A stretch of 47,395 nucleotides of DNA from Pseudomonadota bacterium (GTDB lineage Bacteria > Bdellovibrionota_B > Oligoflexia > Silvanigrellales > Silvanigrellaceae). A program made the position numbers and the translations under genes. Of this stretch, positions 28,200 to 37,057 are shown in pieces. The notes beneath the pieces are model-generated. The model saw only the letters and a list, made by a program, of their open reading frames with translations. It was not told the DNA's origin and did not search any database. The stretch's first letter is position 1; each line of letters opens with the position of its first letter. The stretch covers positions 1 through 47,395 of the forward strand of contig RFOM01000026.1 of assembly GCA_009926615.1 (NCBI GenBank). Direction: 5' to 3'.

Positions 28200-28519
28200 A
28201 ACCGCTTCTCCTCATCAATTTTTTTAATTGCGCTAAGTCCAAGCACACTTAAAACGCCGGCGGCCCATGGTCAACAGCGGACTTGGGGCCTGCCCGCAGG
28301 CCGGTCCGCGAACCGAAAATTGTCCTTCAGCAATGTCAGGACCTTGACACTTCCCGCAGGCCCCTCCCACCCAATTCCGGTTCGGGCTAAACTTCAAAAA
28401 GATTTGGCCGACACCCTAGTGGTTTAGCTTGCTGCCAACCGGTCCGGCTGGTAAGAATCGGGGACCCGAAAGTCTTGACGATTCGAGTTTTTCGGGTTGG
28501 GCAGCCGAGGAGATATGTT
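28200..28519. promoter_or_regulatory. Divergent ssb/lpxC regulatory gap
   Basis: This 320-base gap has no credible gene. It holds a perfect inverted repeat GGCCTGC-CC-GCAGGCC (28287-28302), a second copy of CCCGCAGGCC (28353-28362), and CTTGACAC (28343-28350) identical to the -35 region of groES and dnaJ but lacking their -10 at the right spacing. TTTAGCTT (28423-28430) resembles the dnaJ -10 and could start an lpxC transcript with an 80-90 base leader. For ssb, TTGACC (minus strand, 28268-28273) with a 17-base spacer to TAAGTG is possible but weak. Confidence 0.4.
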
Positions 28520-29482
28520 TTGAACCAAAGAACCGTGGCACGGACAATCCGCCATAAAGGCATTGGCCTCCATTCCGGTCGTGATGTTCAACTTGAAATT
28601 CATCCTGCTGCCGCCAACACGGGCATTCGGTTCGTCCGAACCGATCTTCAGCCTCAGGCCGAAATCCCTGCACATCCTTCGTTTGTATTCGATACCTCTC
28701 TGGCCACACGTCTTGGGTCTCCCGAAGCTTATGTGTCGACCGTCGAGCACCTTATGGCAGCGATGTTCGGTCTGGGTATCGACAACGCCCGCATCTGTGT
28801 CAATTCATCGGAAATGCCCATTGTCGACGGGTCATCTGCCCCTTGGCTGATTCTGCTCGATGAGGCCGGCGTGGAAGACCTCGGCGTTGCCAAGTCCATC
28901 CGTGTCGTGAAAAAGCCCATAGAAATTGTCGACAGCCGCGACCCGAGCCGGTTCATCCGCATCGAGCCGAGCAAAGAGCCGCGCATCACTTATTCCATCG
29001 ACTTCAAAAACAATGACCTGATCGGGTCGCAAAGTCTCTCCATGTCGCTCACAGGGCGCAGTTTTTGCGAAGCTTTGTCCAATGCGCGCACCTTCTGCAC
29101 GGCAGAAGAGGTTGAATTCATGCGCTCGCGCGGCCTCGCACTCGGCGGAAGCCTGCAGAATGCCATCGTCGTCAGCCGCACCGAGGGCCTGCTCAATTCC
29201 GGCGGTTTGCGTTCACCTGACGAGTTCGTCCGTCACAAAGTTCTCGACTGCATCGGTGACATGGCCCTCATCGGCAGCGCCCTGCAGGGCCACATTATTG
29301 CCCACAAAGCCGGCCACGACCTTCATACGGCGCTGGCCAAGAAACTCTGCGAGCCTTCGGATGCCGTCGAGCTCAAGGCAGCAGCAGGCACAAAGAGCCG
29401 CTCACGAAGCCGGCTCCTCGATTTCCCCTCAAGCCTTTCCGAACTTCCGGGCTTTGCCGGCCTCAACCTTGTCACCGGCTGA
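28520..29482 (+). CDS. lpxC: UDP-3-O-acyl-N-acetylglucosamine deacetylase LpxC
   Basis: The first committed step of lipid A synthesis, a zinc deacetylase in the cytosol. The active site is complete: VEHLMAAMFGLG (catalytic Glu and zinc His), RHKVLDCIGDMALIG (zinc His and Asp) and HKAGHDLHTAL (general acid His). IGLHSGR opens the fold. I choose TTG 28520 because GAGGAG ends 7 bases before it, and the next residues NQRTVARTIRHKGIGLHSG match the family's start; the ATG 5 bases earlier is out of frame. That gives 320 residues. The weak TTG start may keep LpxC levels low, in line with tight control of this enzyme elsewhere. Confidence 0.95.
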   Translation: MNQRTVARTIRHKGIGLHSGRDVQLEIHPAAANTGIRFVRTDLQPQAEIPAHPSFVFDTSLATRLGSPEAYVSTVEHLMAAMFGLGIDNARICVNSSEMPIVDGSSAPWLILLDEAGVEDLGVAKSIRVVKKPIEIVDSRDPSRFIRIEPSKEPRITYSIDFKNNDLIGSQSLSMSLTGRSFCEALSNARTFCTAEEVEFMRSRGLALGGSLQNAIVVSRTEGLLNSGGLRSPDEFVRHKVLDCIGDMALIGSALQGHIIAHKAGHDLHTALAKKLCEPSDAVELKAAAGTKSRSRSRLLDFPSSLSELPGFAGLNLVTG

Positions 29483-29516
29483 TTGACATTCTCAGCTTAT
29501 CCCGCGAATAAAATGG

Positions 29517-29545
29517 CTTGACACGGCTGGTCCGTGGCTTAGCTT
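29517..29545 (+). promoter_or_regulatory. Putative heat-shock-type promoter of dnaJ
   Basis: CTTGACAC (29517-29524) and GCTTAGCTT (29537-29545), 16 bases between TTGACA and TAGCTT, the same layout as before groES. It lies 57 bases before the dnaJ ATG. Confidence 0.55.
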
Positions 29546-29602
29546 TCCATTGGCCGTCAGCCTGCAAAACCGCCAAGGCTGCCCCAAGCTGAGGATACCT
29601 CA

Positions 29603-30739
29603 ATGGCTCAACAAAAGCGTGACTATTACGACGTCCTTGGCGTCGCCAAAACCGCAGCGGCAGATGACATCAAGCGCGCCTACCGCAAGCTCGCCCTGCA
29701 GTTCCATCCGGACAAAAACCCCGGCGACAAAGCTGCCGAGGACAAATTCAAAGAAGCCGCCGAGGCCTACGAAATTCTCAGCGATGACGACAAGCGCCGC
29801 CGCTACGATCAGTTCGGTCATGCCGGTGTGCAGGGCGCGGGCGGAGCGGGCGGCTTCAACAACGTCGATGACATTTTCGAGCACTTTGGCTCTATATTCG
29901 AAGACATCTTCGGCTTCGGCGGAATGCAGGGAGGCGGCCGCAGGCGCGGCGGAGGCAACCGCGCTCGGCGTGGTGCCGACCTGCGCTACGATCTGCAAAT
30001 TCCCTTCAAAGAATCCGTTCTGGGAACGGAGAAAAAAATCGAAATACCCCGCCGTGTACAATGCACGACGTGTTCGGGAAGCGGCGCAGCAGCGGGCAGC
30101 AAGCCCGTCACCTGCAACACGTGCCGCGGACAGGGCCAAGTCCACGTCCAGCAAGGTTTCTTTACCTATGCAAGCACATGCCCCGACTGCTCGGGCGCCG
30201 GCAAGAAAATTACCAACCCTTGCGCGGACTGCCGCGGCTCCGGATTTATGACCAAGACGAGCAGCATTTCCGTGAAAATTCCCGCAGGAATTGATTCGGG
30301 CATGCGCCTGAGAGTTGCCGGCGAGGGCGAGGCGGGAACCAACGGCGGACCTTCGGGTGACCTTTACGTCTTTATTGACGTCGCAGAAGATCCCAAGTTC
30401 AAACGCGAAGAGTTCGACCTGATTTATTCCCTCAGGCTGGGCGTGGCACAGGCGATTCTCGGCACGGAAATTTCGGTCGACTGCTTCGAATCCGAACCCC
30501 GCAAAATTGATATTCCCGCAGGAGTTCAGCCCAACCAGCGGCTGATTATTCAGGGCGCGGGGGTTCCGAAACTTGAAAAATACGGCAAAGGCAAGGGCGA
30601 TTTGATTATCGAAATTGCTATCGAAATTCCGACCAAACTGTCCAAAGACGCAGAGGAACATCTGCGGGCATTCGCCGAAAAACACGGTGAATTCGTCAAA
30701 GGTCAGGGGAGTGGCTTTTTCGAGAGGATTTTTGGATAA
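29603..30739 (+). CDS. dnaJ: Chaperone protein DnaJ (Hsp40)
   Basis: The co-chaperone that stimulates DnaK ATPase and hands over unfolded substrates. 378 residues: J domain at 1-70 with HPD in [10 protein letters not shown], Gly/Phe-rich region at about 75-125, zinc domain at about 150-215 with four repeats ([32 protein letters not shown]), and the C-terminal substrate domain. GAGGA lies about 8 bases before ATG 29603. No dnaK or grpE is adjacent. Expression is probably heat-induced, from the shared motif with groES. Confidence 0.98.
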   Translation: MAQQKRDYYDVLGVAKTAAADDIKRAYRKLALQFHPDKNPGDKAAEDKFKEAAEAYEILSDDDKRRRYDQFGHAGVQGAGGAGGFNNVDDIFEHFGSIFEDIFGFGGMQGGGRRRGGGNRARRGADLRYDLQIPFKESVLGTEKKIEIPRRVQCTTCSGSGAAAGSKPVTCNTCRGQGQVHVQQGFFTYASTCPDCSGAGKKITNPCADCRGSGFMTKTSSISVKIPAGIDSGMRLRVAGEGEAGTNGGPSGDLYVFIDVAEDPKFKREEFDLIYSLRLGVAQAILGTEISVDCFESEPRKIDIPAGVQPNQRLIIQGAGVPKLEKYGKGKGDLIIEIAIEIPTKLSKDAEEHLRAFAEKHGEFVKGQGSGFFERIFG

Positions 30740-30764
30740 TCCTCCCGCCTCTGAGTTGAACAGC

Positions 30765-30797
30765 AAAGCCGGAGCTCACACTCTGGCTTTTCTGTTG
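30765..30797 (+). terminator. Terminator after dnaJ
   Basis: AAAGCCGGAG-CTCACA-CTCTGGCTTT (30765-30790), 10 bp with one G-T pair, followed by TCTGTTG. The T-tract is imperfect, so read-through to cysS, which starts 55 bases later, is possible. Confidence 0.55.
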
Positions 30798-30844
30798 TCG
30801 GTAAACACCATGACACATCAATCTGACAAAAAGGAATTGCCGGA

Positions 30845-32314
30845 ATGGTCCTTCAACTGCACAACACACTCAGCGGCCGCAAAGAACCGTTTCAACCGCA
30901 TTCGAAAACCGTCAAAATGTACTGCTGCGGAGTCACGCCCTACAGCAACACGCACATCGGTCACAGCCGGACCTTTTTCTCTTATGACCTGCTTTATCGG
31001 ACGCTGGCCGACCAAAACTACGACGTCGAATGGGCGCGCAACATCACCGACGTGGACGACAAAATAATCAAAAAAGCCAATGACGAAGGTGTCAGCTGCG
31101 AAGAGATCGTCAATCGCTACGTCGGCGAACAGGACGAAATGCTCCGCCATTTCAATTTGCACCGGCCTCAGTACGAACCCAAAGTCACCGACAACATTCC
31201 GCAGATTATCGCAATGATAGAAAAGCTGATTGAGCGCGGATTTGCATACACATCCGCGAGCGGTGTGTACTACCGCGTCCGCAAATTTCCGGGCTACGGC
31301 AAACTCAGCAAAAACAACATCGACGACCTTCAAAAAGGCGTACGTATCGAAGTCGATGAATCCAAGGAAGACGCCCTAGATTTTGCACTGTGGAAATTTG
31401 CCAAACCGCAGGAAATCAAGTGGGCCAGCCCTTGGGGCGAGGGCCGGCCGGGGTGGCACATCGAATGTTCGGCAATGATCCACGCCCTGTTCGGCGAGAG
31501 CATCGACATTCACATGGGCGGACGGGATCTTATATTCCCGCATCACGAAGCTGAAATAGCCCAATCCGAAGGTGCAACAGGAAAACCTTTTTCCGCATTC
31601 TGGCTGCACGCCGGCATGGTTACTCTTTACGGCGACAAAATGTCCAAGAGCACGAATCACTATGTGTCGATTGCCGACTTTCTCAAAAAATATCCGCAGG
31701 AAGTTCTGCGCCTGACGTTTCTTTCCGTCTCGTATGCACAGCCGCTCGACTTCACAATGGAACTGGCTGACGAAAACTTCAAAAAACTGGCAAAAATATA
31801 CCGGTTTGTCGAACTGCTTGACCGGTATTCTGCCGAGGGCTTTACAGAATCAACTCAAAGCACCTTGGAAGTCCTGACAGCCCTTGATCAACTCACTCAC
31901 AAAATGCGCGACTCGCTGGCTGACGACCTGAACAGTGCAGGTGCAATGGGGGTCTTTTTTGAGGCTGTACGAAACATCAACGCAGGACTCGCCTCGGTTG
32001 AAAAAGCCGGACGCACCCTTCACAAAGCAGACGCAGAACGTCTGCAAAACGTCTGGCCGGCTGCAAAAGCGTGGCTGACCAACACACTCGGCCTTGTTCA
32101 GCAGACGCCGGCCATGTTCTTTGCAAGCCTCGCGCAGTACCGGCTTGGAGGGCAACTGAGTCCCGAGGACATTGAACAAAAACTTGTCGACCGCCAAAAC
32201 GCGCGGACTGCAAAGGACTGGACAGCCGCCGATAAAATTCGCGACGAGCTGCTTGCTCAGGGTGTCGTCATTCAGGACACACCGCGCGGAACCCGCTGGA
32301 CACTGCAAATTTAG
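30845..32314 (+). CDS. cysS: Cysteinyl-tRNA synthetase
   Basis: A class I aminoacyl-tRNA synthetase that charges tRNA-Cys. 489 residues. HIGH signature as THIGHSRTF near residue 37, KMSKS as DKMSKST near residue 265. Zinc ligands are visible in MYCCGVTPY, GWHIECSAM and FPHHEAEIAQSE. The all-helical DALR-type anticodon region follows, with LDRQNARTAKDWTAADKIRDEL near the end. ATG 30845 has AAGGA about 9 bases upstream. It lies directly upstream of tRNA-Arg. Confidence 0.97.
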   Translation: MVLQLHNTLSGRKEPFQPHSKTVKMYCCGVTPYSNTHIGHSRTFFSYDLLYRTLADQNYDVEWARNITDVDDKIIKKANDEGVSCEEIVNRYVGEQDEMLRHFNLHRPQYEPKVTDNIPQIIAMIEKLIERGFAYTSASGVYYRVRKFPGYGKLSKNNIDDLQKGVRIEVDESKEDALDFALWKFAKPQEIKWASPWGEGRPGWHIECSAMIHALFGESIDIHMGGRDLIFPHHEAEIAQSEGATGKPFSAFWLHAGMVTLYGDKMSKSTNHYVSIADFLKKYPQEVLRLTFLSVSYAQPLDFTMELADENFKKLAKIYRFVELLDRYSAEGFTESTQSTLEVLTALDQLTHKMRDSLADDLNSAGAMGVFFEAVRNINAGLASVEKAGRTLHKADAERLQNVWPAAKAWLTNTLGLVQQTPAMFFASLAQYRLGGQLSPEDIEQKLVDRQNARTAKDWTAADKIRDELLAQGVVIQDTPRGTRWTLQI

Positions 32315-32337
32315 TGCGAAGATCTTCAGGCTGTGAC

Positions 32338-32366
32338 TTGAATTTCAGGCTTTAACACGGCAAACT
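32338..32366 (+). promoter_or_regulatory. Putative tRNA-Arg promoter
   Basis: TTGAAT (32338-32343), 17 bases, CAAACT (32361-32366), 13 bases before the tRNA 5' end. Three of six matches in the -10, so moderate. Confidence 0.35.
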
Positions 32367-32379
32367 CACGCTCACCTGC

Positions 32380-32456
32380 GGGTCGTTAGCTCAGCTGGAT
32401 AGAGCAACGGTCTTCGAAACCGTTGGTCAGGGGTTCGAATCCCTTACGGCCCGCCA
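32380..32456 (+). tRNA. tRNA-Arg (anticodon TCG)
   Basis: A complete cloverleaf: acceptor GGGTCGT pairs with ACGGCCC, D arm GCTC/GAGC, anticodon stem ACGGT/ACCGT with loop CTTCGAA, T arm with TTCGAAT loop. Loop positions 34-36 are TCG at 32414-32416, which reads CGA and, by wobble, other CGN Arg codons. Discriminator G and a genome-encoded CCA (32454-32456) are present. Confidence 0.97.
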
Positions 32457-32471
32457 CTTTTTCCCGTGTTA

Positions 32472-33380
32472 TTAAAATCCGGATTCCTGCAGAGCCGGAA
32501 AACGCGAAAGAATAATCCGTTCTATTTCGACAGCCGTCTCCTCAAGTGCCTTGCCGGTGACGTCAAGCACAGGCCAGCGCTTGTTGCGCTTGAAAATCTC
32601 ACGTGACCATTCAAGTTCTTCAAAGACTTTGGCGCCGTTGGCATAATCTCCGGTACCTGAACTGCCCAAAGCTTCAATGCGCGCGGTACGGATTTCGGTC
32701 AGTCTCGCAGGATCAATTACGAGTCCGATGATCTTGTTTTGATCGATATTGTAAATTTCCGCAGGAGGTTCCGTTCCGGGCACCAGCGGCACATTTGCAA
32801 CTTTATAACCCTTGTGGCCCAGATACATACTCAACGGAGTTTTTGAGGTGCGTGAGATTCCGATGAGCAAAATATCGGCTTCGTTCAAATCGTGAAGCGC
32901 AACGCCGTCATCGTGACGGACGGTATATTCAATCGCCCAAACACGTTTGAAATAATCCTGATCCAGCTGGCGCAAAAGTCCGGGAATGGCACTCGGACGA
33001 CGGCCAAGCTGGGTCGACAAAGTTTCAAGCAGCGGAAAAAGCACATCCACGATATGCACACCCAACTGCATTCCTCGCGAAATCAGATAAACTCTCAATT
33101 CCGGATCAACGATTGTGGCCACAACCGTGGCGTTCTCGCGAACAGCCCGCTGCAGGAGATGTTCCAAAACCTCGCGGGTGCGTATTTTGTTGAAACGCTC
33201 GATTTGTATATCTGCGTTCTCAAATTGCACCCGTACAGCACGAACGATGCTCATGGCCGTTTCACCGGTTCCATCGGAAACAGTAAAGACCGTGGGAGTA
33301 TTCTTCTCAGTAGCTTCAGATTCGAGTTCCACAAAAGACCTCTTCAGATGTGGGAGAGACACACAATCTATCTCGTTCAT
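32472..33380 (-). CDS. Pyruvate, phosphate dikinase / PEP synthase regulatory protein (DUF299 family)
   Basis: A bifunctional serine/threonine kinase and phosphorylase that switches PEP synthetase or pyruvate phosphate dikinase off and on by phosphorylating its active-site region with ADP. 302 residues with a VFTVSDGTGETA start, the P-loop-like GISRTSKTPLSMYLG near residue 173 and NVPLVPGTEPP. Members acting on PpsA or PpdK cannot be told apart by sequence here. A GGGGGA run is about 9 bases before ATG 33380. It follows the YyaL-like gene by 23 bases. Its stop lies 15 bases from the tRNA-Arg 3' end on the other strand. Confidence 0.93.
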   Translation of the reverse strand: MNEIDCVSLPHLKRSFVELESEATEKNTPTVFTVSDGTGETAMSIVRAVRVQFENADIQIERFNKIRTREVLEHLLQRAVRENATVVATIVDPELRVYLISRGMQLGVHIVDVLFPLLETLSTQLGRRPSAIPGLLRQLDQDYFKRVWAIEYTVRHDDGVALHDLNEADILLIGISRTSKTPLSMYLGHKGYKVANVPLVPGTEPPAEIYNIDQNKIIGLVIDPARLTEIRTARIEALGSSGTGDYANGAKVFEELEWSREIFKRNKRWPVLDVTGKALEETAVEIERIILSRFPALQESGF

Positions 33381-33403
33381 TGGTCAGACATCCCCCGCGG
33401 ATT

Positions 33404-35593
33404 TCAACCTTCGGAATCGGAATAAGCGAGAATTTGACCAATTATTTCAGAATAGTTGGCCGTAGATTCATAGCGCCCCCGCACTGTGCACAAGGCCAAT
33501 GCAGGCAATACTCCCGAAGTCTCGCTCGGCTCGCCGCCGGCCGCAAGTTCGCGGGCTTCCGGCCTCTGACACAGAACCACCCGCGCACCGCCGGCCGCCA
33601 GACATTCTGCCCAGAAGGCCGAACTCACCTTCAGCCAGTCTTCGAAACCAAGAATTTGATCGGATTCAACAATACAGACTTTCGCGTCCACTGACCAACC
33701 GAGTGCGGACAGTCCGCCGGTGCAACGTTCGGGCATCAATCGCGCATGTGCAGCAAATGTTGCCAAAGCAACGAGTTCAAGGGCCTCCCACATTTTCACA
33801 TCCGACGGATCCGCCGAATCAAGAGTGCCGGCCGAAGAGCAGGCTGCAAGATAAGTCCTGCAACTCTCAAAAATCACCGCAGCGCAGGAAGGGCGCGTGT
33901 TCTCCTGCCACGCAACCGGCCGGTGGACGTACTCCGCGGACTTTGGTGCGGAGTACATAACTCCCTGAACAGGATCGACGAACATGCTGTGGATCCATTT
34001 GACAATCCCGCGCGCACGCTGAGCGTAAAGCGCTTTACCGGTCGCGCAATAAGCAGCAACAAATGCCTGCAGAGAAAATGCCAGATCGTCGGCCAGCACC
34101 TGACCGGAGGCACCCTCATCCGACCATAAACGAACCGGCGTTTCACGCTCTGCAAAAAAGGCCGACCAGACCTTATCAAGATGATTCAACGCAAAATTAA
34201 ACCACTCCACCGAGCCGGAGACCTGCGCAGCGTTCAACACCTGAGTCACAAAAAGCGCATTGTCGGCAAGAAGAATCAAACCGCTGCACGAGGGCTGCAC
34301 GCGTTCATCCGGAAGACTGCGCAAAGTTGCAAGACAGGATTCAAGCAGCAGACGCCCGTCCCCGACGGTCATTCCGCGCTCCTGACAAAACCGCTCAAGC
34401 GAAGGGGGCCGTGAAAGAATATTTCGTCCCTGAAGATTGCCCTTTTTCGTCAGACCGAAATAGGACAGCGCAAAATCCAGTTCTTTGGGTTTGTGGCCGA
34501 AGATTGCAGTAAACTCGGCAAAAGAAAATGTGGACGCACAGGCATCCTGCCCGTCGGCTGCGACAATGTCCGACGAAAAAAACAAACCTGACCGGACGCT
34601 GCGCAGACGGCTTGTCATAAACCCGAACACTTCACCTGCTGCCGACAAAAAATCCGCAGATTTTTCCGGATTTCCCCGCCGCATTGCAGCCGATCCAAGG
34701 ACAAACAGCGCCATCATTTGCGCATTTTCTGAGAGTGACTTTTTGAAGCTCCGGCTGCCGAACCTCTCCTCCGGAACTCCGTCGAAAATTCCGCCGGCCA
34801 CCGGATCGGACAATCCGCTGCAACGAATCATATCAAGAATGTTCAATGCCGAAGCGGCATTTCCTTTGTCCGAGGACATGATTTTTGCCGTCAGCCGCGG
34901 AGGCAGACAAGCCCTCGCCAGTTGCGGCAAGCTCTTCTGTCCGTCCGGTTCTGCCGTCCGTAATGTCTCGTTCAGGCGTGCCGTCGCACCGCCCAGAAAT
35001 TTCTGGATTTTGGTTAAGTTCAGTGAGTCGTCCGAAAGGTCGGCTTCAAGCTTTTTCAGAGAACTGCCGACGGCCGTTTCATTCAATTTCTTCAAAAGTT
35101 TTTCGGCAGAGGAATGCAAATTCCCGCGCTCTTCGGTAAAAAGTCGCTGACACGACGCGCACACCTCCAAAAAAGAGGGCAGTCCGAATTCAGCCGTCTG
35201 CGGGAAGTAATTTCCTCCGAAAAAAGGAAACCGTTCGGGAGTCACAAAGACTGTCAGAGGCAAACTCTGCGTGCAGTCTGTTTGTACACTCAAAAGTTCG
35301 CCGTAAATGGACGCAATATCCGGCCGCTCGTCGGAATCTATCTTAATGCAAACAAAATTCCGGTTGAGGAAATCAGCCGTGTCTTCGTCTTCAAACACAT
35401 CCTCGTCCATTTTTTTGGACAGCAAACAGCCGGTACGGCCGATACTCAGCAGAACAGCTTTGCCACCCGACTGCGCGGCTTCAAACGCTGCAGCGGACCA
35501 CCTCCGCCAGCCGACCGGTCCGGATGCCAATTTTTGAAGATAAAGACTCGATGCAGTCTCAAGCCCTTCAGCGGATTTGTAAGAATCAGACAT
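33404..35593 (-). CDS. YyaL/Spermatogenesis-associated-protein-20-like thioredoxin-domain protein with degraded CxxC
   Basis: A 729-residue protein of the DUF255 family: an N-terminal thioredoxin-like domain fused to an (alpha/alpha)6-barrel like that of N-acylglucosamine epimerases. The N-terminus keeps the family pattern (GPVGWRRWSAAAFEAA, LLSIGRTGC, FLNRNFVCIKIDSDERPD, PLTVFVTPERFPFFGGNYFP). The active site, CHWCH in usual members, reads CLLSK: the first Cys remains, the second is Ser. Barrel parts such as ADDLAFSLQAFVAAYCATG are visible. Molecular function of the family is unclear; redox activity would be lost or changed here. ATG 35593 directly follows the T-tract of a terminator hairpin whose 3' arm GAGGGG could act as the ribosome site. 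Confidence 0.85.
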   Translation of the reverse strand: MSDSYKSAEGLETASSLYLQKLASGPVGWRRWSAAAFEAAQSGGKAVLLSIGRTGCLLSKKMDEDVFEDEDTADFLNRNFVCIKIDSDERPDIASIYGELLSVQTDCTQSLPLTVFVTPERFPFFGGNYFPQTAEFGLPSFLEVCASCQRLFTEERGNLHSSAEKLLKKLNETAVGSSLKKLEADLSDDSLNLTKIQKFLGGATARLNETLRTAEPDGQKSLPQLARACLPPRLTAKIMSSDKGNAASALNILDMIRCSGLSDPVAGGIFDGVPEERFGSRSFKKSLSENAQMMALFVLGSAAMRRGNPEKSADFLSAAGEVFGFMTSRLRSVRSGLFFSSDIVAADGQDACASTFSFAEFTAIFGHKPKELDFALSYFGLTKKGNLQGRNILSRPPSLERFCQERGMTVGDGRLLLESCLATLRSLPDERVQPSCSGLILLADNALFVTQVLNAAQVSGSVEWFNFALNHLDKVWSAFFAERETPVRLWSDEGASGQVLADDLAFSLQAFVAAYCATGKALYAQRARGIVKWIHSMFVDPVQGVMYSAPKSAEYVHRPVAWQENTRPSCAAVIFESCRTYLAACSSAGTLDSADPSDVKMWEALELVALATFAAHARLMPERCTGGLSALGWSVDAKVCIVESDQILGFEDWLKVSSAFWAECLAAGGARVVLCQRPEARELAAGGEPSETSGVLPALALCTVRGRYESTANYSEIIGQILAYSDSEG

Positions 35594-35620
35594 AAAAAAA
35601 ACCCCTCGCAACCGGAGGGG
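35594..35620 (-). terminator. Terminator-like hairpin abutting the YyaL-like start codon
   Basis: On the minus strand: CCCCTC, 7-base loop, GAGGGG, then T8 and directly ATG 35593. It terminates the response-regulator gene, whose stop is 21 bases upstream. The 3' arm GAGGGG is also the only purine-rich site before the YyaL-like ATG (8 bases), so pairing and translation exclude each other. Confidence 0.8.
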
Positions 35621-35641
35621 CATCTAACACACGAAATCCGG

Positions 35642-36166
35642 CTAGGACACAGCTCTTCCGCCGGAGGTACTTCCGGCCTCTTCGGCCGACTTGGATTGCG
35701 GCGAGCGGGACGTGTCTTCTTCGCCCAAAAAGACCGAAGTCAAAACTTCAAGAAAAGTTTCGGCACTGTCCTTTTTCGAAAATATCGCATCGGGAGCGTA
35801 ACCGCCGGCCGCCTTGACCTCCATTAATGCCTCGAGATTCCCCATGGCGCTGACGTAAATCACATATGCAAGATTGTTGGCTTCGCGAATGTAACCCAGC
35901 GTTTCCACGCCGTGCATAACAGGCATGATCACATCCAGAGCAATCAGATCGGGCCGTGTCTTCTCCACGATTGCGAGGGCTTCGAGGCCGTTTGCCGCCT
36001 CGCCGATGACTATCATCCCAAGAGCCTCGAAAATCTCGCACAGTCTGCGCCGCTGGGATGCGCTGTCATCCGCAACAACCACTCTTCGGCCTTTGAGAAC
36101 ATTCTGACGATCTATCCCGCGTGCTGCAGGGTTGCGGTCGCTGTGTGACGGTGTTCGTACAGCCAT
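35642..36166 (-). CDS. CheY-like response regulator receiver protein
   Basis: A 174-residue protein. The receiver domain at about 27-150 has all key residues: acidic pair in VVVADDS, phospho-acceptor Asp in LIALDVIMPVMHG, Ser in VIYVSAMG and Lys in AIFSKKDS. There is no DNA-binding output domain; the C-terminal 25 residues are Ser/Glu-rich and probably disordered, so it acts by protein contact. The N-terminal 26 residues look flexible. I use ATG 36166, preceded by GAGGAGGGG. No histidine kinase is nearby. Confidence 0.9.
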   Translation of the reverse strand: MAVRTPSHSDRNPAARGIDRQNVLKGRRVVVADDSASQRRRLCEIFEALGMIVIGEAANGLEALAIVEKTRPDLIALDVIMPVMHGVETLGYIREANNLAYVIYVSAMGNLEALMEVKAAGGYAPDAIFSKKDSAETFLEVLTSVFLGEEDTSRSPQSKSAEEAGSTSGGRAVS

Positions 36167-36229
36167 GTACAGTCCCCTCCTCAATTCACCGTAACCTCGG
36201 ATGCACTTCGGGAGAACTTGAATAGATAT

Positions 36230-37045
36230 TTAAAAAAACCTTAAAATACAATAAGTTAAAATTAACTCGGAGAAACAAACGACTGCTCCGAGCAAATCTC
36301 CGTTCAGTGCTTCGGTCCGGCGGACAAGCGCAGAAAAGACAAGGTAAGAGATTCCGGCCGCAATCGCGGAACACAAAATCAGCAACGGGCCCGAAGACCA
36401 CTGCAAGCGGACCGCAAATTGGCCCTGACCGGCAAACAACACTTCAGAAAGTCCGGCGCACACTCCCAAACCGGCAACTGTAATGACGCACAGCACAATC
36501 ATAGCACGGACGGGTTCGACGGACTGCATCACATGCGACGACCGCGCATTGCGCGCAACCTCCGAGCGTGCCGAAAAATACAAACCGAACCACAAGGAGA
36601 TAAATCGGGACACCAGACAGATACAGCACCAGACGGCGATCGAAATTTCGTGCTGGGCTACCGCATTCAACCGCAAAACCCAAAGCAGAACCAGTGCGCT
36701 GACACCAAAGGTTCCAAGCCGCGGATCCTTGAACGCCGTATGAATTTTTTCCAAAGACGAACCCGAATCGAATTTTGAAACACCCAGAGAATCCGCCGTA
36801 TCTGCAAAACCGTCTTCATGAAAAAATCCGGTTAACATGGACAATCCGGCGAGTCCGAACGCCGGCGCCCAGTACCGCACGGGTTCGGACAAAACAACAA
36901 GCCCAAAACAGGAAAAAATCGCAAACACCAGACTCTGCAAAACAGGACCGGAAAAAACTCCCAGAGGCCTGAATTGCCGCGCATTGGCCAAAGGCCAGCG
37001 AAAAAAGAAACTCCATCCGGAAATCAAATAATCAGCAATTCTCAT
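36230..37045 (-). CDS. cobS: Adenosylcobinamide-GDP ribazoletransferase (cobalamin synthase) CobS
   Basis: It joins adenosylcobinamide-GDP and alpha-ribazole (phosphate) in the last steps of adenosylcobalamin synthesis, in the inner membrane. 271 residues with several helices. The metal/substrate motif GFFHEDGFADTADSLG near residue 73, DPRLGTFGVSALVLL and the C-terminal NGDLLGAVVCFSEL are family hallmarks. It follows the HD-hydrolase gene by 12 bases. No other cob genes are in the window. Its product is the cofactor of the mutase and, as a cobalamin, of QueG, both encoded here. Confidence 0.93.
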   Translation of the reverse strand: MRIADYLISGWSFFFRWPLANARQFRPLGVFSGPVLQSLVFAIFSCFGLVVLSEPVRYWAPAFGLAGLSMLTGFFHEDGFADTADSLGVSKFDSGSSLEKIHTAFKDPRLGTFGVSALVLLWVLRLNAVAQHEISIAVWCCICLVSRFISLWFGLYFSARSEVARNARSSHVMQSVEPVRAMIVLCVITVAGLGVCAGLSEVLFAGQGQFAVRLQWSSGPLLILCSAIAAGISYLVFSALVRRTEALNGDLLGAVVCFSELILTYCILRFF

Positions 37046-37057
37046 AAATACGCCGCA

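Noticed and set aside
29550..30251. 233-codon plus-strand frame within dnaJ
   Set aside because: It overlaps dnaJ in another frame, and its Ser/Thr/Ala/Pro composition is an artefact of the dnaJ codons.
29600..30766. 388-codon open frame on the minus strand opposite dnaJ
   Set aside because: Same reason: it mirrors dnaJ codons, has low-complexity Ala/Phe/Arg composition, and no ribosome site.
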